DNA of 64,000 nt from Manduca sexta (GCF_014839805.1 NC_051117.1:5642001-5706000), one strand, 5' to 3'. Positions 34,966 through 48,724 are shown, numbered from the stretch's first letter. Notes: generated by a model not told the origin, from the sequence alone. Made by a program: numbers and translations.

Positions 34966-37900
34966 CTATTATATATTTTTTTGATTTTAAATGAAAGGTT
35001 ATTGTTCGGAACCATACAATATTCAATACTGCAATTATTTTACAACTTTTGTAATTCTTCATCTACGCTAAATAACTAGACATCGTGGAGTTAAGAAATA
35101 AACGAATATACATACTTCGTACTTTAAAATACTATGAAACATCAGTAAATAAGTTAGTTTCTTTGTACCATAATATTCTTATAACTTTACCGAAATTTCA
35201 TTGACGAGTGCAACGACCTAAGCAATTCCCGATCTCATATTTTATTCAAATGTTAATAGCGATGAAATTGTAATATTAAGGATTTGAAGTCACAGATACG
35301 AATAAATTTTCTACATGAACAAAGGAAATAGAAATCTGCTCCCTTCACATATCAATAAGCTATCGTAAATATTGAAATCATGCTCATCGTAGGAAAACAT
35401 TAGGTACGTGACTGCGCAAGATTTGCGAAATATTTTATTTGGGCTATGTCGTGTGAAATAAATCAACTATACAAAATATGTTAATGAACGTACATACCTA
35501 TATTATTTATATGTTAACATTAATCATGCGTATGAACTTCCTATATTCGTGGATACGATCTATATCCAGTACTGCCATGCTTTTAATAAGGTTAAACTAA
35601 ATTGTTATTAACCTTCGCCAAGAAATACTGTATTTACTCTATATATTTAGACAGCATTATACAAAAGCAGCTCATTCATTTTGCCCTGACGACATAGAAT
35701 ATTGTCATTGATTGTTTTTAGATGTTTTTGCGGTGTTCGACCGACTCGCATCTCCATACGGGTCGTTTGAACCAACAATGTTCGAAGTACTACCTAATTG
35801 CTCATACCGATGGTCCCTACGAAAAGTATCGAATCTGTAAAATGGCATTACGAATGTCCGAATCGAATATACATCGCTTGTTTAGTGTTATATTACCGTG
35901 GCTATAGGCATTTCGATCCTTATTGTCTTAAATAAATGTAGTTCATTTTAATAAGGACCGTTTAAATATTATTAATGTCGACTTTTCCTTAATATGAAGC
36001 GTATTGTTTTATATTTATAATTAATCATATTCAAGGTCGCGTCACGTCTTCCTCCGTCCTCTACTTTCCTCATACAGCTGTTCAGGTTATCTCAGGTCGT
36101 CGGTCCAGCGGCCAACAGATGAATCATAAACAATGCTGCAATAACTAATAGATAGGACATGTTTTATTGTAATTGTTTATGAACTGAGGTCGGTCGTTGA
36201 ATCCTACTCGATTTGAGGTTGAAAATAGGATAATAAATGGGGATTTAGTTTGTCATTTAAGGGATTATGTAGTAATTATATATTTTATATGCTCTTTGAG
36301 TGTAGCTATTTATGAAGTTATAAGTAAATTATCTAAAAAATATTTCTCAAGTCCGTATGATTTTTTTAGGGGAGGAGGATGCTCCACCATGCCCCTCATG
36401 TGGCCATAGATAAACCAGTGTTTCCCCGCATTCAATAAGGGTAAACTAAATCGTAGACAAACTTGAAATGGACCTCAAAAACGGTACACTTAAACAATAC
36501 TCTATGGACAAAACCTCTTATAACTCAAACCACACGCTAAATACATTGAAAAGGTAACACAACGAGGTCACAACTAGCGTCTCGCTGTTTCGGATCATTA
36601 ATTTGACACTTGAAATAGCTCAGAAGTGTTACAATGGCAGAGTTACACCCACAAAGCGCGCGGGTTAAAGTTGACCATCTTTTTCAACGTGCCACAGAAC
36701 GGTTAGCCAACCCTGGTTTTTGTTAATGGAATTGTAATGAGTAAGAGTGAAGACGGGTCGGATGGACCCGTCCACGATAATTGGTCTGTTGGATCGTTTT
36801 TTAGTGTTCCGGCTTGGTGAAATGGAACGTGATAAAAAAGATTGATATGAGAGTAACGATACGTAAATTGGAAAGTCTTAAATGTAGAATTATTTTCGGT
36901 GTTGTTGAGCCCGTTTGACATTTTTTTTTATCGATAAAATACTTATTGAACGTACTGTACGTATAATATTTCTATAGTTCAGTTATTTTTACGATAGTAT
37001 ATTATTTTTATTAAACTTTATGCGATATGGATACTCACCTTTTTGAAGATATTATTTTACAACTCGTAGTTTGTTTTAAAAAATGTTTTTTTTAGTGACG
37101 TATGACATAAAATATACATTTTAAGCAACTATATCATATTTTACTTGTAAATTAATGGTAACACGCAACAAAAAGTGACGCAAGCATGAAAAGTGCACTA
37201 TACTGAAAGTAAAGCTAATTGGGAGAAACGCAACATGATCTTTATTAATCGTTGCACGTTTTTCAACCCAATGTAAGTCCATACATTTACAACTTTAGAC
37301 AGCGTGCCGCACAGTTACCATGAGCTGTGACACGATAGAACGTAGGATCGATCTCCGCACAAATTAATGTGAGGTCGATTCATATTTGTGTCTAGTCTTA
37401 GCATATGTCGTGGGAATAAAAATCTCTTGTGTAACGTCCTGAAACCCGACATACGTTAGAATTACGATTCTGTGTAGTGAAAATTGGGTGTTATATTAAA
37501 AATAATATTATGTTATTTATCTTTATAAAACTTGAAAATTCCTGTCTGAATTTGTTCTATTCAGCCAAGGCTTTTGTCTACCAGTCAACCGTATTATTGA
37601 CTCAGTTCTTTTTTATAGATTTACGTCTCAGTAACGTCGCTAAATCATATGTTAACACACGTTTAAACAGCGATGATTTTTATAACTCGCAAGTTTTACG
37701 ATACGGTTCCTTATACCTTCGATATCCAATACTTGAGGATTTTATCGCTACGCAAGCTTCGTTTTACGGCCTACAGTTCCGTACTGATACCATTAAGGCA
37801 CGTATTAGGTTTTACAACCGTCAGAATTGTGCCAGATTTCTGATGTGGTAATGAAAATATGTCTTATTCAGGAGTCTTTTTAGTGGTAGATTTTTACTAG

Positions 37901-38409
37901 TTGCGGTTGTTAGGTTTTGTTTACGTCGGCGCCAGACGGTTTACGTTGTAATACGATATATCGGATTATTTGTCTAGCCGGGAAGGCACGGTTTTGCTGG
38001 ATAGGGTGGTATGAGGGATATAAATTGTTCGGAACAAAAATGGACTTAAATTATTCCACCAAAGTAATTATAAAATGTAAAGGTTATTCATGGTAACACT
38101 TTTCACCAGTCTCCCTAATCCGTTTTGCTAAGTTCAATTTATATCATTTTATTAAATTAGGAATAATAAAAATCCATTCGTAACCCTAAAACATTTTGCA
38201 AAGATCCGGCAGATCCAACCCAAAAACGGTCAAGATTATTGCCAACTGCGTCCTAAAACTACATATTAGTACGAGTATATTATGGTAATGGAAGGTCGAA
38301 GAAAATGCGCTCTGAATACCTAACCATGACAAACTAACGGAATCACTTGAGAAGTCGATCAAAGTGGGATTTGCGCCGGTCGGAGGGTTGGTTACCTCTC
38401 AAATTGAAG
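34966..38409. other. unannotated, about 3.4 kb
   Basis: No recognised repeats. The longest frame, 124 codons at 37477-37851 plus, has no recognisable domain. Patch 35720-35910 is somewhat less AT-rich. Confidence 0.4.
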
Positions 38410-38602
38410 AATTTCGTCATATTAAATTTTAAAGGCCGAAATATCCATGATTATTAATTATTTTTACGTTTTTCTTTCAACTGCGAGAACTAATCACTAA
38501 CTAGACGTGAATTTAAATTCTTTACTTGCCAATACTTGTTTAGTTACCCAGATTAAAGCCGAAACAAAATGTATGAAAATGGACCTTGAGCTACCACCTT
38601 AA
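38410..38602. mobile_element. TTAA foldback MITE, single right arm
   Basis: Starts in the element centre (atttcgtcatattaaatttt) and runs through one arm to ggaccttgagctaccacc and TTAA at 38599-38602. The left arm is absent. End sequence and the agccgaaac and tgccaatac variants place it with 50970-51336. Confidence 0.85.
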
Positions 38603-41600
38603 TTTAAATTATGAATAGAACCGTCCCGATATATCCGGTGTGGAATCGTTGAAATTTATTTTAAATATAGAACATGGACAACGAATGTTTTGCTTCTTAT
38701 TTCAAACTTTACAATTTGAATATTAAAATATGATAGCGACAAAATATTGAGTGGTAAATTTTTTTTTTATAAAATTAAACTACAAAAAAGGTATTTATAA
38801 AAGAGTTTCCAACTAGATATGTAAGGTTTATATTTCTAATTATTTACTATCCTTAATATTTTGTATACATACGTCATAATGTATAGAACAAGGGACTGAA
38901 AGTAAAGGTAACAAACAGTTCCGAAGCCCGCAACTTTAGTGGGTTCAAGGGCTCATTTAATAACATAGTAACAATAACCTAGCGTGACGTAGGCGAAGTG
39001 GTTATAATTATTCAGTAATTATATGCTTTGTTTATGAATACAAATGTAATATTCTAAAACGTTTACTAGTAAATAGTAATTTTCTAACCAAAAGGCATGG
39101 TCTTGACAACCTCATGACAAGATAAGCTATTCATCTGAGATTAAGCATCGCGAATGCCTAGAATTTAAAATCACTTCCTCAAAGTTGAGACGCTAAAACA
39201 TTTATACAAATATTTGTTCGGAGTATGCGTTTCAATTTCGGATTAAAAATCTTATAGTTACTAAAACTAATCTTCCCCTACATTTTAGCATTACATACCA
39301 ACTGGCATTAACTTCACCTCCATACGAATATAAAATCTAAATCTACGAACAAAATTAATCAGTTTAGATTTCAGACCTTACTCAACTAAAGGCTTCGTAA
39401 ACAAAAACAAATGTACAGGCCCGGGGCAGATGCCATCGTTAATTAAAATTCATTTGAACTACTGCCAATAAACCTTTGGAATAATTAAATGTTACGTCTC
39501 CGATCAATGGGTTGTTTTGGTACACAGGTTCCTTTGGATTTACCTTTTCGAAAGGATTGTTATTTACTCTCCTTCACGGCGTTGGCCGCATAAATTCTAA
39601 CTGTGCAACTTGGGGCAAAATACTTATACCTTAATCCAGGACATCGGTCTGAAAATTCATTGAAGAACTTTTAAGGTATATAAAATCTGCTAATTAGTAT
39701 GAAACTAGTGTGATCGCCTTAGGCCTTAGTCATCTCTTTAAGAAAGCCCCGTGACCAGCAGCATGACTGTAATAAGAGGCTGATACCATTCAGAAAGAAA
39801 TAATTCTTTACTGTTAAGAAAATACCGTGATGACTCACATTTTTACCTCCCAGTACCTAATTAGTCCAAATGATGTAAAAACTCCAGTACAACTTAAATA
39901 AAGCAATTAGATCCGAGATATTTATTGTTTTGAACTTACGTTTACTTACGTTTTTATTGTCGCCTATTAGTTTTAGAGCAACTGTTAACGTGTTTTATAT
40001 TGGAAGTAAATCTTAATTAACTAAACCGCTTTACGATAAGTTAATTAAAAAATCGTTTCCGACATATAACTTTAGGGTAATGTCGTGATCTGGGCATCTG
40101 CTGTTAGGTTTATTGTATTTCGTGATTTAATGGGTTAAAATGAAAGGTACGAGGGTCAGTGGCATCCTTAGACAGCAAAGTTCAACGAAAACAAAGTACT
40201 AAAATGATGTTCTTGGTGGTGTTGCTATTGGTTGGGAGTAAGCACCATAAGGAAATTCAATTTCTCATCTCGTCATAAAAAAATCTTAGAGCAATCAGAA
40301 TTTTTAGAGATGCTTATATACCTGCCCAATTTAAAAAAAGGACATTCGAAGGCCATTAACAATGCTAAAGAAAATTCTAGAGCTTTTTTTTCTAATACTT
40401 AAATTAATTATTTTTTTCCTTTTACCAAATTTGTAACCGATGTTTTACAAGTATTCCCTTCATATGCGTGTCATCCAGGAGGCGCAGTCTATTATGTTTA
40501 TAAACTCACCCTCGTAGGGAGTCTAGATTACCGTGACCACCATGTCTGACAAATTCGAACTAGGGGCAGGGGAATGTTAATATCATATATCAAGTGTAAG
40601 TGCTTTAGGAATTATGAGCTAGTGTTGTTTTCGTGGGCCTTTTTATGATTATCGAAACGAGTTTATAGTTTGACTGAATCTTGCTAGTTCCGGGTTCGAT
40701 TAACTTTGAGTTTTATTTCGATAGACAACCTTATTCTTGGATGTGGCTATTTTTTATTATGAGTATTTACTCAAGCTGTCACTTCTAATGTGTACTCGTG
40801 TCAGATCAGAAGCAGTGTTGAATCTGGTATTGTACTCTATTACGTGTCATCTTACATAGCTGGCTAAATGTTGGTGATAGATCTCTGCCTTACCCTGAAA
40901 AGGAAAAGGCATTATCGTAAGGGCATTTTAGCATTCTCCCCTATTCACTTCTAATGTTTACATTATCCATTCTAATCAACACACTGCAATAACATTATTC
41001 CGGCCACGCGGCAAAGTTCGCATCCTCATTGCAAGTTCAAAAAACTTGTCAGTTCATATTCCAACAGCTTACGAAGTAACCCTGGTTAATACCTTGTCAT
41101 GTAAGTTAAATCCTCAAGTTGCAGCCATAATCTGCCGCGCGCTGTACCTACAACAAGGACTTAGTGTTAGAACTTCTAGCATTTGCATAAATATTCTGGA
41201 CAGAAACATCGTGACATTTTGCCTCTATTACATAAAACGGCTGAGGGAATAGTTAGAAACTATTAAAACTATAATATTTGGAATCAAATTAGAGGATTGA
41301 TATTTAAAAGAAAAGTATCATTCAATATGAATGAAGATTTTGGAAGTATAATAGTAAGGTGTTGTATAACTGGAAACTGTACGCGCTGTCGCCACTATCA
41401 AACATAATGCTTTATTAACCATGTTAAAGATAATAGCAAATTCTGCAATACAATGAAGAGTCTTAACACTGGCTTAAGTACATTGAAACCTTCTTTATTA
41501 ACGTAATTTCTCGTAATTCGATAGACATAAGCCGATATAAACTGTTTGGTTTAACATTATGTTATTTGATCAGTAAATTGCTCAGGGAACAGAGCTCTAT

Positions 41601-43710
41601 TCTTAGAAGCATCGATCGCGTTTTCCACTATTACTCTATATTTGGTGTCGTACGTTGTTCTTAGTATTAAATCTTTATACTTTATATTTCCGGTTCTAGT
41701 ATTTTTAGCTATCCAAATGATTGTTTGGTATTTATATATATATTTTTAAGTACAATTTATCATTGTTGGTTTCAGGGACAAAGAGTATAGGGATAAGGTA
41801 TTTAATTAAATTCGTGATATATGTTTTGTTTGATACTCAGTTATAAATTCATAATTAAAAATCAATCTACTTATGAATACCCTTTTACAAGAGGATTTAT
41901 TGAGCTTACACTTCTATCTAAGATACTGCTTGAATATTACACTATGGTGCACCTAAATAATTTTTATCGCATGATATGATAAATAAGCAAAGCAAGCTAA
42001 GACGTTGATGGCGCAATACAACATATCTCACACTTAATTACATAAACAACCAAACGTATTTCATTTAATCGGACCTGTCATAGATTTAACAAAACCTGGC
42101 TTGTAGCATTTCCGACACCAATTAATAGTTTCGAAACATGCTTGTTAGCGAAATTAAGGTGCAAACCCACTTGGGATATAAACAAGGCCCTACAAATAAT
42201 ATTGGCATCTGACAGATGAATCGGTCTTCTGTTTTGCAATTTTTAATCTGCTGTTCGGTGAACTTAATTATTTTGTCTAGACTGGTAAAATGCGATCACT
42301 ATAAGAAGTTTACCGTGTGAGAGACAACGAGAACCATTAGTTTTGCCATCGGCACTTACAATTTGTTAACTTTTAAGTCTTTCTCTTTTATACTTTTGTA
42401 AAGACCTAAGAATGTAGTACCAGTATTAATTATTTCAATTAAATTTCATCATCGATGATTTAGCATCTTTATTTTGAACAAAAGTCTTTAGAACACGATC
42501 AAAAATAAAATATGCAATGGCACCAAAGAAATACGAATATTTAAATCTGGGAAGTGGCACATCAAAGTTGTCGACGATTAAGACGAAATTTCTGTCAACA
42601 TAATCATAATATTTTACTAAACAACACATTCAGCAACGGAAAGTGTACATTATATATAAATAGATCGCCATTTTTGTTTGAACTTCTTCCAAGAACACGT
42701 AAATATCGGTGGCAAAGTAAATTAACCATAAACTTGACCGTATTTGTTTATTGAACATACACGCACGCAGACAAAACATCACTTAATGTCCGTCAACAGG
42801 ATATTTTAAACAATCCGCTTATTTTGTTAACTAGACCATGTGGCCACCATGTTTTTTCGCGCCAAAATAAGACTGACACCTGTCACTTTGACGTTAGAGT
42901 CGGTTATAGTTTGACAGCCGTTCAAATTTGGAACGTATTAAAACAAATTTACATTTGCCACGGGACCGAGTGCATGTCAATGGATTACGGCAAGATTCTT
43001 TTGTTTTTAAGTCGAAATGCATTTTTTTAAACGCAATAGTAACTTTGTACAGCACAACTTAGTGTATGTTTGCGTAGTGAGAAACAAGAAACAACTGCAG
43101 TAAACGTTAAGTTTCTATTTCTTGTACGTTAAATCAATCGACGGGTGTCTGTAACAAGCTTCGTGAACGTAAAATGTTTTCTTTTATCGACTGCATAGAA
43201 CATATTTGGGGTAGTCGGGCTTTGTAGAGATCGGAAGTTAAAAATAGTTAACTTAACAAGTGAACACTAAAATAGATGTGTTTAGGAGCTGATTATTATG
43301 GTTGGCATTGAAAATCCTTTATTTTAAATATACAAGTAAATATAAACCTAAGTAATTAGTTAATAAAAAATATTCTTTAGGTTACCTACGTCTAATGCAT
43401 TTTATTCACGTGTTTTCTTTCTAGTAATATTTGATTGAACGTAAAAAATGTGTAAAAGACTATTTCAACAAAAAGTAACTTGTGTATTACATTAGTTTCC
43501 TTTTACTAAAAATCGTTAGTTATATCAAGTTAATTTAACATTTTTAAGCAAGTCTTTAAACTTCTCTTTTAAACTAAAACTTTAAGTCGCAACAGGATAG
43601 AGAGAGACATTAAGCAAGAAAATATATTTTCTTAACAGTAGTGTCAACTTAGGGGCACTGAAACTTGGTTCTTATGCATGGAGGATCCGGTTTCTTTTAG
43701 TATAAATAAT
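38603..43710. other. unannotated, about 5.1 kb
   Basis: Longest stretch without a recognised mobile element. AT-rich; no coding region, splice-flanked exon or regulatory cluster can be supported. Frames at 41046-41252, 42435-42629, 42554-42754 and 42824-43030 look random. Confidence 0.4.
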
Positions 43711-43980
43711 AATATCAGTCCTGTATATACTTGCCCACTGCTGAGCACGGGCCTCCTCTACTATCGAGAGGGATTAGGCTTTAGTCCACCACGCTGGCTT
43801 AGTGCGAATTGGCAGACTTCACGTACCCTCAAAATTTTTGAAGAATTTCTCAGGTATGCAGGTTTCCTCACGATGTTTTCTTTCACGTTACAGCAAGCGA
43901 TAATTCACAAAGTATACACACATAACTTTAGAAAAGTCATAGGTGTTCTTCGGTTTTGAAACTGACATTCGTCTCGTAAC
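43711..43980 (-). mobile_element. SINE-A, minus-strand copy with decayed head
   Basis: atatcagtcctgtatatact, tgctgagcacgggcctcctc, tagtccaccacgctggctta and ggtttcctcacgatgttttc; the B-box complement has decayed (cggttttgaaact). The 93-codon plus frame at 43678-43959 is repeat sequence. Confidence 0.8.
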
Positions 43981-45149
43981 TAGACTCTCAAATGGGGTTT
44001 CTTGATACAATCATACTCTCTCCGTAAACATACAGAATTGTGTTTGGCGTAATGAGGGTGAATTCATTGCCTTATCTCCCTTCAATTTAGGTAAAGAGGT
44101 GAGCAGTCTTCAAACATCGGTATGAAAATGTCACCAAGATATGCGTTAGCTATTCATTGTTAAATAATTCAAGGTATGAAACGCATACACGGTTTTAAAA
44201 ATCTTTTTCCACAATATAAAAGGCACTCGGCAGGCGTGTACTTGTAAAAAGTACGAAATAACCCGCGGTATCCTAACGGAAGTCGGGCGGCGGAAGTCGC
44301 TAGGCTTCCCGGAAGCGCTAGAGGGCACTCCGGGGCCGTCCAAATTGTATTTAATCACAGTATATTGCGACCTCAGAGGTCTACATCGGGTCGCAACAAA
44401 TTATTTATAAACGTTTATTAATTTTTACGTGCGGGATCGTGCGGATTACAGAATGTTTTATGGGCACTTTTTATTTATCGTCTAACATTATTTATACAGA
44501 ATTTTAACCTGAAATAGGGTAGCAGAATCTTCTCGAACCTTTTGCATGCTTTAATACACTAGCTCATTTAAAATATCGATCTCAAATCTGACTCACAAGG
44601 TCATGATTCAAAATCATATAGTCCATTGAACTTATAAACATAATATTCCCCCGGAGCGTTAGGCGTCAACCCCGCAAAACTTTGACAAACGGCAATACTT
44701 AGCAAGTGTGCTTAAAACTATCTTAGTTAGTCCGTGCGTAATTACTGACCGACTCTAGTATCTTCGCGTCTTAAGTAACGAATGAACAACACAATAAAGA
44801 GCAACTTTTTTCCCCCCGAGGCTCTGTGAACACTTCTAAATACTCTCCACTGTGGTTACATAAAACTCAGTACATAATGGCCGGTAATAAAGACTTGTAA
44901 TACTTGCAAAAGTTGTAAATTGTAAATTTTGTCCGAAGACTTGTGGCGTCTCGTTGAAGTTTAACAATTTCGTTGTAGTTTTCGTAAGACTCTTTGTGGA
45001 TTCGTTTTTGGTAATTTATGGGTTTCATAAATATTTAGATTTATCATCTTCAAGTTTTAATTGAAAAATAACGTTTTAGTTCTACATTTAATTGTAATAA
45101 TAAATATTTGTCAACTAGCTTCATGAATATTCATGTACGAATACAAATT
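43981..45149. other. unannotated, with one GC-rich patch
   Basis: A GC-rich patch at 44265-44345 is open on the minus strand for 70 codons but shows no domain. Otherwise AT-rich. Confidence 0.4.
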
Positions 45150-45700
45150 AAACGTCACAATTGTACGCAACTAACGTTTGTGCAAACGACATTCCGACGT
45201 ACATTTTGTATTATTTGTTTTACAATTGCCATAAAGGCCGCGAAAGTGTCCGTTGTTTGTCCCGTGAGATTTCCGCGCGCGCCCGAATTGCCAATCAACA
45301 TAAACGTCCGATTTGGTCGCACATAAAACGCACGGCACGTCATTTCTAATCTAACGTGAAAACCAATAAAACTCGCTCACAACGCTATAAACACAAAATG
45401 AAATCCACATATATCAAAACATGCCTTCGTACGTTCTTATTTATTATTTTTGTTTACAACCATGTCAAATGCAAGCCGGCGCGATCTATCACGCCGGCGT
45501 ACGCAGCGCTCCTGGCGGCGGGCCAGTGGAACTATTTCAAACTATTTCGAACACTCCGTTAATAGTTTTACAGTTGTTGGGCCGCGCGCGCGTGCTCTCC
45601 GCTTTGTAATTAATACCCGACCGAGGAAGGGCGGCGATTTACTTGTTCAAATGACAGCCAACGCGTATTCTTTTGAAATACGTCGCATTTGAATAGAACA
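45150..45700. promoter_or_regulatory. CpG-richer, repeat-free island
   Basis: GC and CpG are clearly above background, with ATAAA(A/C)CG-like cores repeated (45297, 45324, 45366, 45386) that resemble Fox or posterior Hox sites. Multiple overlapping frames of 62-80 codons on both strands have no recognised domain. Candidate enhancer; function is inferred. Confidence 0.3.
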
Positions 45701-47588
45701 GGCGTAACATAAAAATGTGTTATATATTTTTTGTTTCGTCTAATTTTCGACCTGGTCGTATATTGTCGGCGCGCGATATGTCTTCTGGTTTGACAGTTTA
45801 TGATTTTTGTTATATGATTTACTGGTTCTAAAGCGGCGTTTTATGTTTTTATGTGTACGGTGAGCGCGATAAATTAATTTATTTTAAATTGGTTGTAATT
45901 AAGTAATAAAATTAAGTAGCGTAGTAAAAAGAATTAGCGGCGGTCGGCCTACTAATGGAAGCTAACAGTGGGTGTAAAACCTGGCCGTATTAAACTTACT
46001 TCTTTTGGAAATAGCAATAATTGTATAGCGAAGCACTTAGCCCAAGAAGCAATGTTCTATGATATTTTCCTTCAATCTGTTTATCGGAATTCTTAAACAA
46101 AGTTAAGAGCCCGACGCAAAAGCCATTCTGTACCGTTTGCTAGAATAAAGTCATTTAGGTTCTTAACGTTTCTATTTTGTGTTTCAATACGCTTAATACA
46201 TCGACTGAGTAATATTTTATTTGGGCTGTAAACTTCTGGTTCTGTGATCAAAACAATTATTATTTTTTAAATTCGCTCTCATTTGCGTAGGAATAAAAAG
46301 ATAAATTTAGAAATAAAAACGATAATTTAAAAATCATTAATTTGTTGACAAATAACAGTCGTTTATCGTAAAAGAATGACACAATATTCGATTTTCAAAT
46401 GAAATATTCTTAAGGACTCAATAGCGAAAGATCGTTGCTACTTGGGACGTATACCCAAATATGCTGGTCACACCTGTGCCTACCCTCATGCCATCAGTAT
46501 TACATAACTTCGGGACCAATTAAAACCTCCACGTTAGGGACAAGCTGTGACATCTTGTCACAAATGGCATTACGGCTTAATGAGAGGTGAATGAACTCGA
46601 GGGTAAATTTCGCAACCGCAGTAGTGGCTCTTCTTTGCCCCTCTGTAAGGGTGTCACGTGGGAGCAACGTGGTCCCTTGGTTTTTATTAAAAACATCACA
46701 TTGTGTATTGACGCCCTTATGGAGAATATGGCTGACTTACTATGACAAGGTTCTATGGTAATTTAACTTATGTTGCAAAAATGATATTTAAAATTCTGAT
46801 TTTGATAACAATTTGAAAAAAAATATCTAAATGTCCCTTATTTATATTTTGGGATTATTAAATTTTCATCAAAAAGACTTAGAAACATATGATATATAAT
46901 TTAATTTGTACATCATATTACATTGAACATTGTAATAATGAGTCCGTGGTATGGTATATATTATACTGAATAGTTTTTATGATAGAAATCCGGTCACTTG
47001 ATAGTCATTGACCATGAACTAACAACTAGAAAGAAATGCGAATGTGTAGCCGATCTTTAAGATTAAATTGAAGAAATTGAATTGATTAAATTGATGAAGA
47101 CGAAATTGCCTTTTATACTTATCAACCTGATGAATGTTGTTAGGATCTAACTACATTTTTACAAAATGTTTGAAGTTTATTTTATTTGTTCACAGGTATT
47201 GCATTAGTAACACCTTGGCTGGACAGATCTTGAAAGAGGTTTGATGGAGTTATATTCTTCTTGTATAAGAAACTTGGGCAGATCTAGGTCCGGGTTTGAG
47301 ACGGCTGGTCGAAGATACGATTACCACATACTGTGACTAATTATGTTTGTAATTTTACAAAATATATCTCATTTTATCCGAAAAAAAGAGGAGGTTCTCA
47401 ATTCGACTCGTATATTTCTTTATGTTAGATCATGCATAACTTTTTACAGAGTAAACCTATTTTGATCATTCTTTTTTTAATGGATAGGGTATACTCCGAA
47501 ATTAGTCCCATAAAATGTTGAACAAATATTCTAATGTGTAAGACGTTTTTAAAAATCACACATATATTTATATGTTTAAATTTTCAGT
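45701..47588. other. unannotated, about 1.9 kb
   Basis: A GC-richer stretch at 46440-46690 may be part of an unrecognised repeat. No gene supported. Confidence 0.4.
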
Positions 47589-47877
47589 TCACGTGTTACA
47601 TACATACATAACATCACGCATTTATCCCCGAAGGGGTATGCAGAGGCGCAACCAAGGCACCCACTTTTCGCCAATTATGTTCCGTCCCATGATGTGATAG
47701 GGGGCGAGCCTATCGCCATATCGGGCACAAATTCCAGACTCCGGGCTGATACTGAGCAGAAAAAACCCATATATCACTTTGAGCGACCCGGGATTCGAAC
47801 CCAGGACCTCAGAGCGCTATTGTACCGGGCATGCAATACAACTACGCCACCGAGGCAGTCAAAAGTCACGTGTTACA
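47589..47877 (-). mobile_element. SINE-B, intact copy with 12-bp TSD
   Basis: TCACGTGTTACA at 47589-47600 and 47866-47877 flanks a 265-bp minus-strand element. Its head carries an A box TGGCGTAGTTG (complement at 47839-47849, a full match to TRGYNNARNNG) and a B box GGTTCGAATCC (complement at 47791-47801, a full match to GGTTCRANYCC). The 3' end is a TATG-type simple repeat rather than poly-A, near 47600. Both Pol III boxes are intact, so it could still be transcribed. It is the type copy for 3406-3620, 16316-16530, 24255-24490, 52327-52397, 58015-58212 and 61228-61483. Confidence 0.9.
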
Positions 47878-48187
47878 CCCTTCGATATAACTTTTAATAA
47901 TAACTGCCACAATTTTATTCATAAGTAAATTTAAAAATAACCTTGCAGAATGGTTTACATAACTTACAAAAGAATTTCTCGAGCCATTCGCATTCTGAAT
48001 TATGATTTAGTGGGCCTTTACGATCGCAATTTAGGTGGTAATACGTTATTAATGTGCGTCGGTCTGTTTATGGTTATATATTCATCTACTTATGTATATA
48101 TACTTATGTGATTTATTGCAGAGACGTACAGAATAAAATATTATGAAAAATGTGGCGTAGTTATTAACAAGTGCCACTTCGTTTAAT
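47878..48187. other. unannotated
   Basis: No recognised feature. Confidence 0.5.
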
Positions 48188-48440
48188 GTTTGCTAGTGGT
48201 TGGATATATTATATCCGCCTGGATAGCGACCACCGTACACAAGGTGTTAAAACCCGCTGTAGTAGCCCACGTAAGTGTGTCGCGTTCATGATCATGTGTA
48301 TATTGGTTCCAACAGGCCGGCATAATTGTGTCGACTGCCGAGGGGTAATCATCTCTCGTCAGTCGACATTCTATTGGACCCCACTCCACTTACCAACAAG
48401 TGAAGTGTGATTACTTTGCCGTGGCCATATATAAAAAAAA
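48188..48440 (+). mobile_element. SINE-D, poly-A-tailed copy 2
   Basis: Full-length match to 34148-34400 through gatagcgaccaccgtacaca, caggccggcataattgtgtc and atcatctctcgtcagtcgac, ending in an A run at about 48432-48439. Confidence 0.8.
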
Positions 48441-48446
48441 GAATTA

Positions 48447-48593
48447 TTAGCTTTTGCTCGCGGTTCTGCTTGCGTAAAAGACGATAAAAATACTCTTATA
48501 GCTTCCATATATAAATTAGATTCATAATAAAGAAAGTTTCTTAGCACTTTCAAAGATTACTACTACAAGCTTACGCATTTATCTTTATTAGTA
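48447..48593 (-). mobile_element. short decayed Helitron, minus strand
   Basis: Left end ttagcttttgctcgcggtt is the complement of the hairpin-plus-CTAG terminus with the CTAG mutated. Right end is the complement of TACTAATAAAGATAAATGCG. Confidence 0.45.
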
Positions 48594-48594
48594 C

Positions 48595-48720
48595 TAGCTT
48601 ATGCGCGCCACACTGCCCGCGATAACGCTTGTAGCCAAGACATAATTGGCTATAGCAATCAAAAAAATATTTTTTATATGAACGAAATAGTTTTTGAATT
48701 TAGTTTTACCAACAAATATA
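48595..48720 (-). mobile_element. Helitron 3' fragment, minus strand
   Basis: actagcttatgcgcgccaca followed by ctgcccgcg is a diverged 3' terminus (complement of hairpin-CTAG). It directly abuts the previous copy. The right limit is a guess. Confidence 0.4.
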
Positions 48721-48724
48721 TAAA

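Noticed and set aside
37477..37851. 124-codon plus-strand frame, the longest outside the LINE remnant
   Set aside because: No domain, signal or family resemblance, AT-rich flanks and no convincing splice or start context; a frame of this length can arise by chance in 64 kb.
47750..47865. tRNA gene suggested by consensus A and B boxes
   Set aside because: No acceptor-stem pairing, and the sequence continues into a SINE body with TSD; it is a SINE head.
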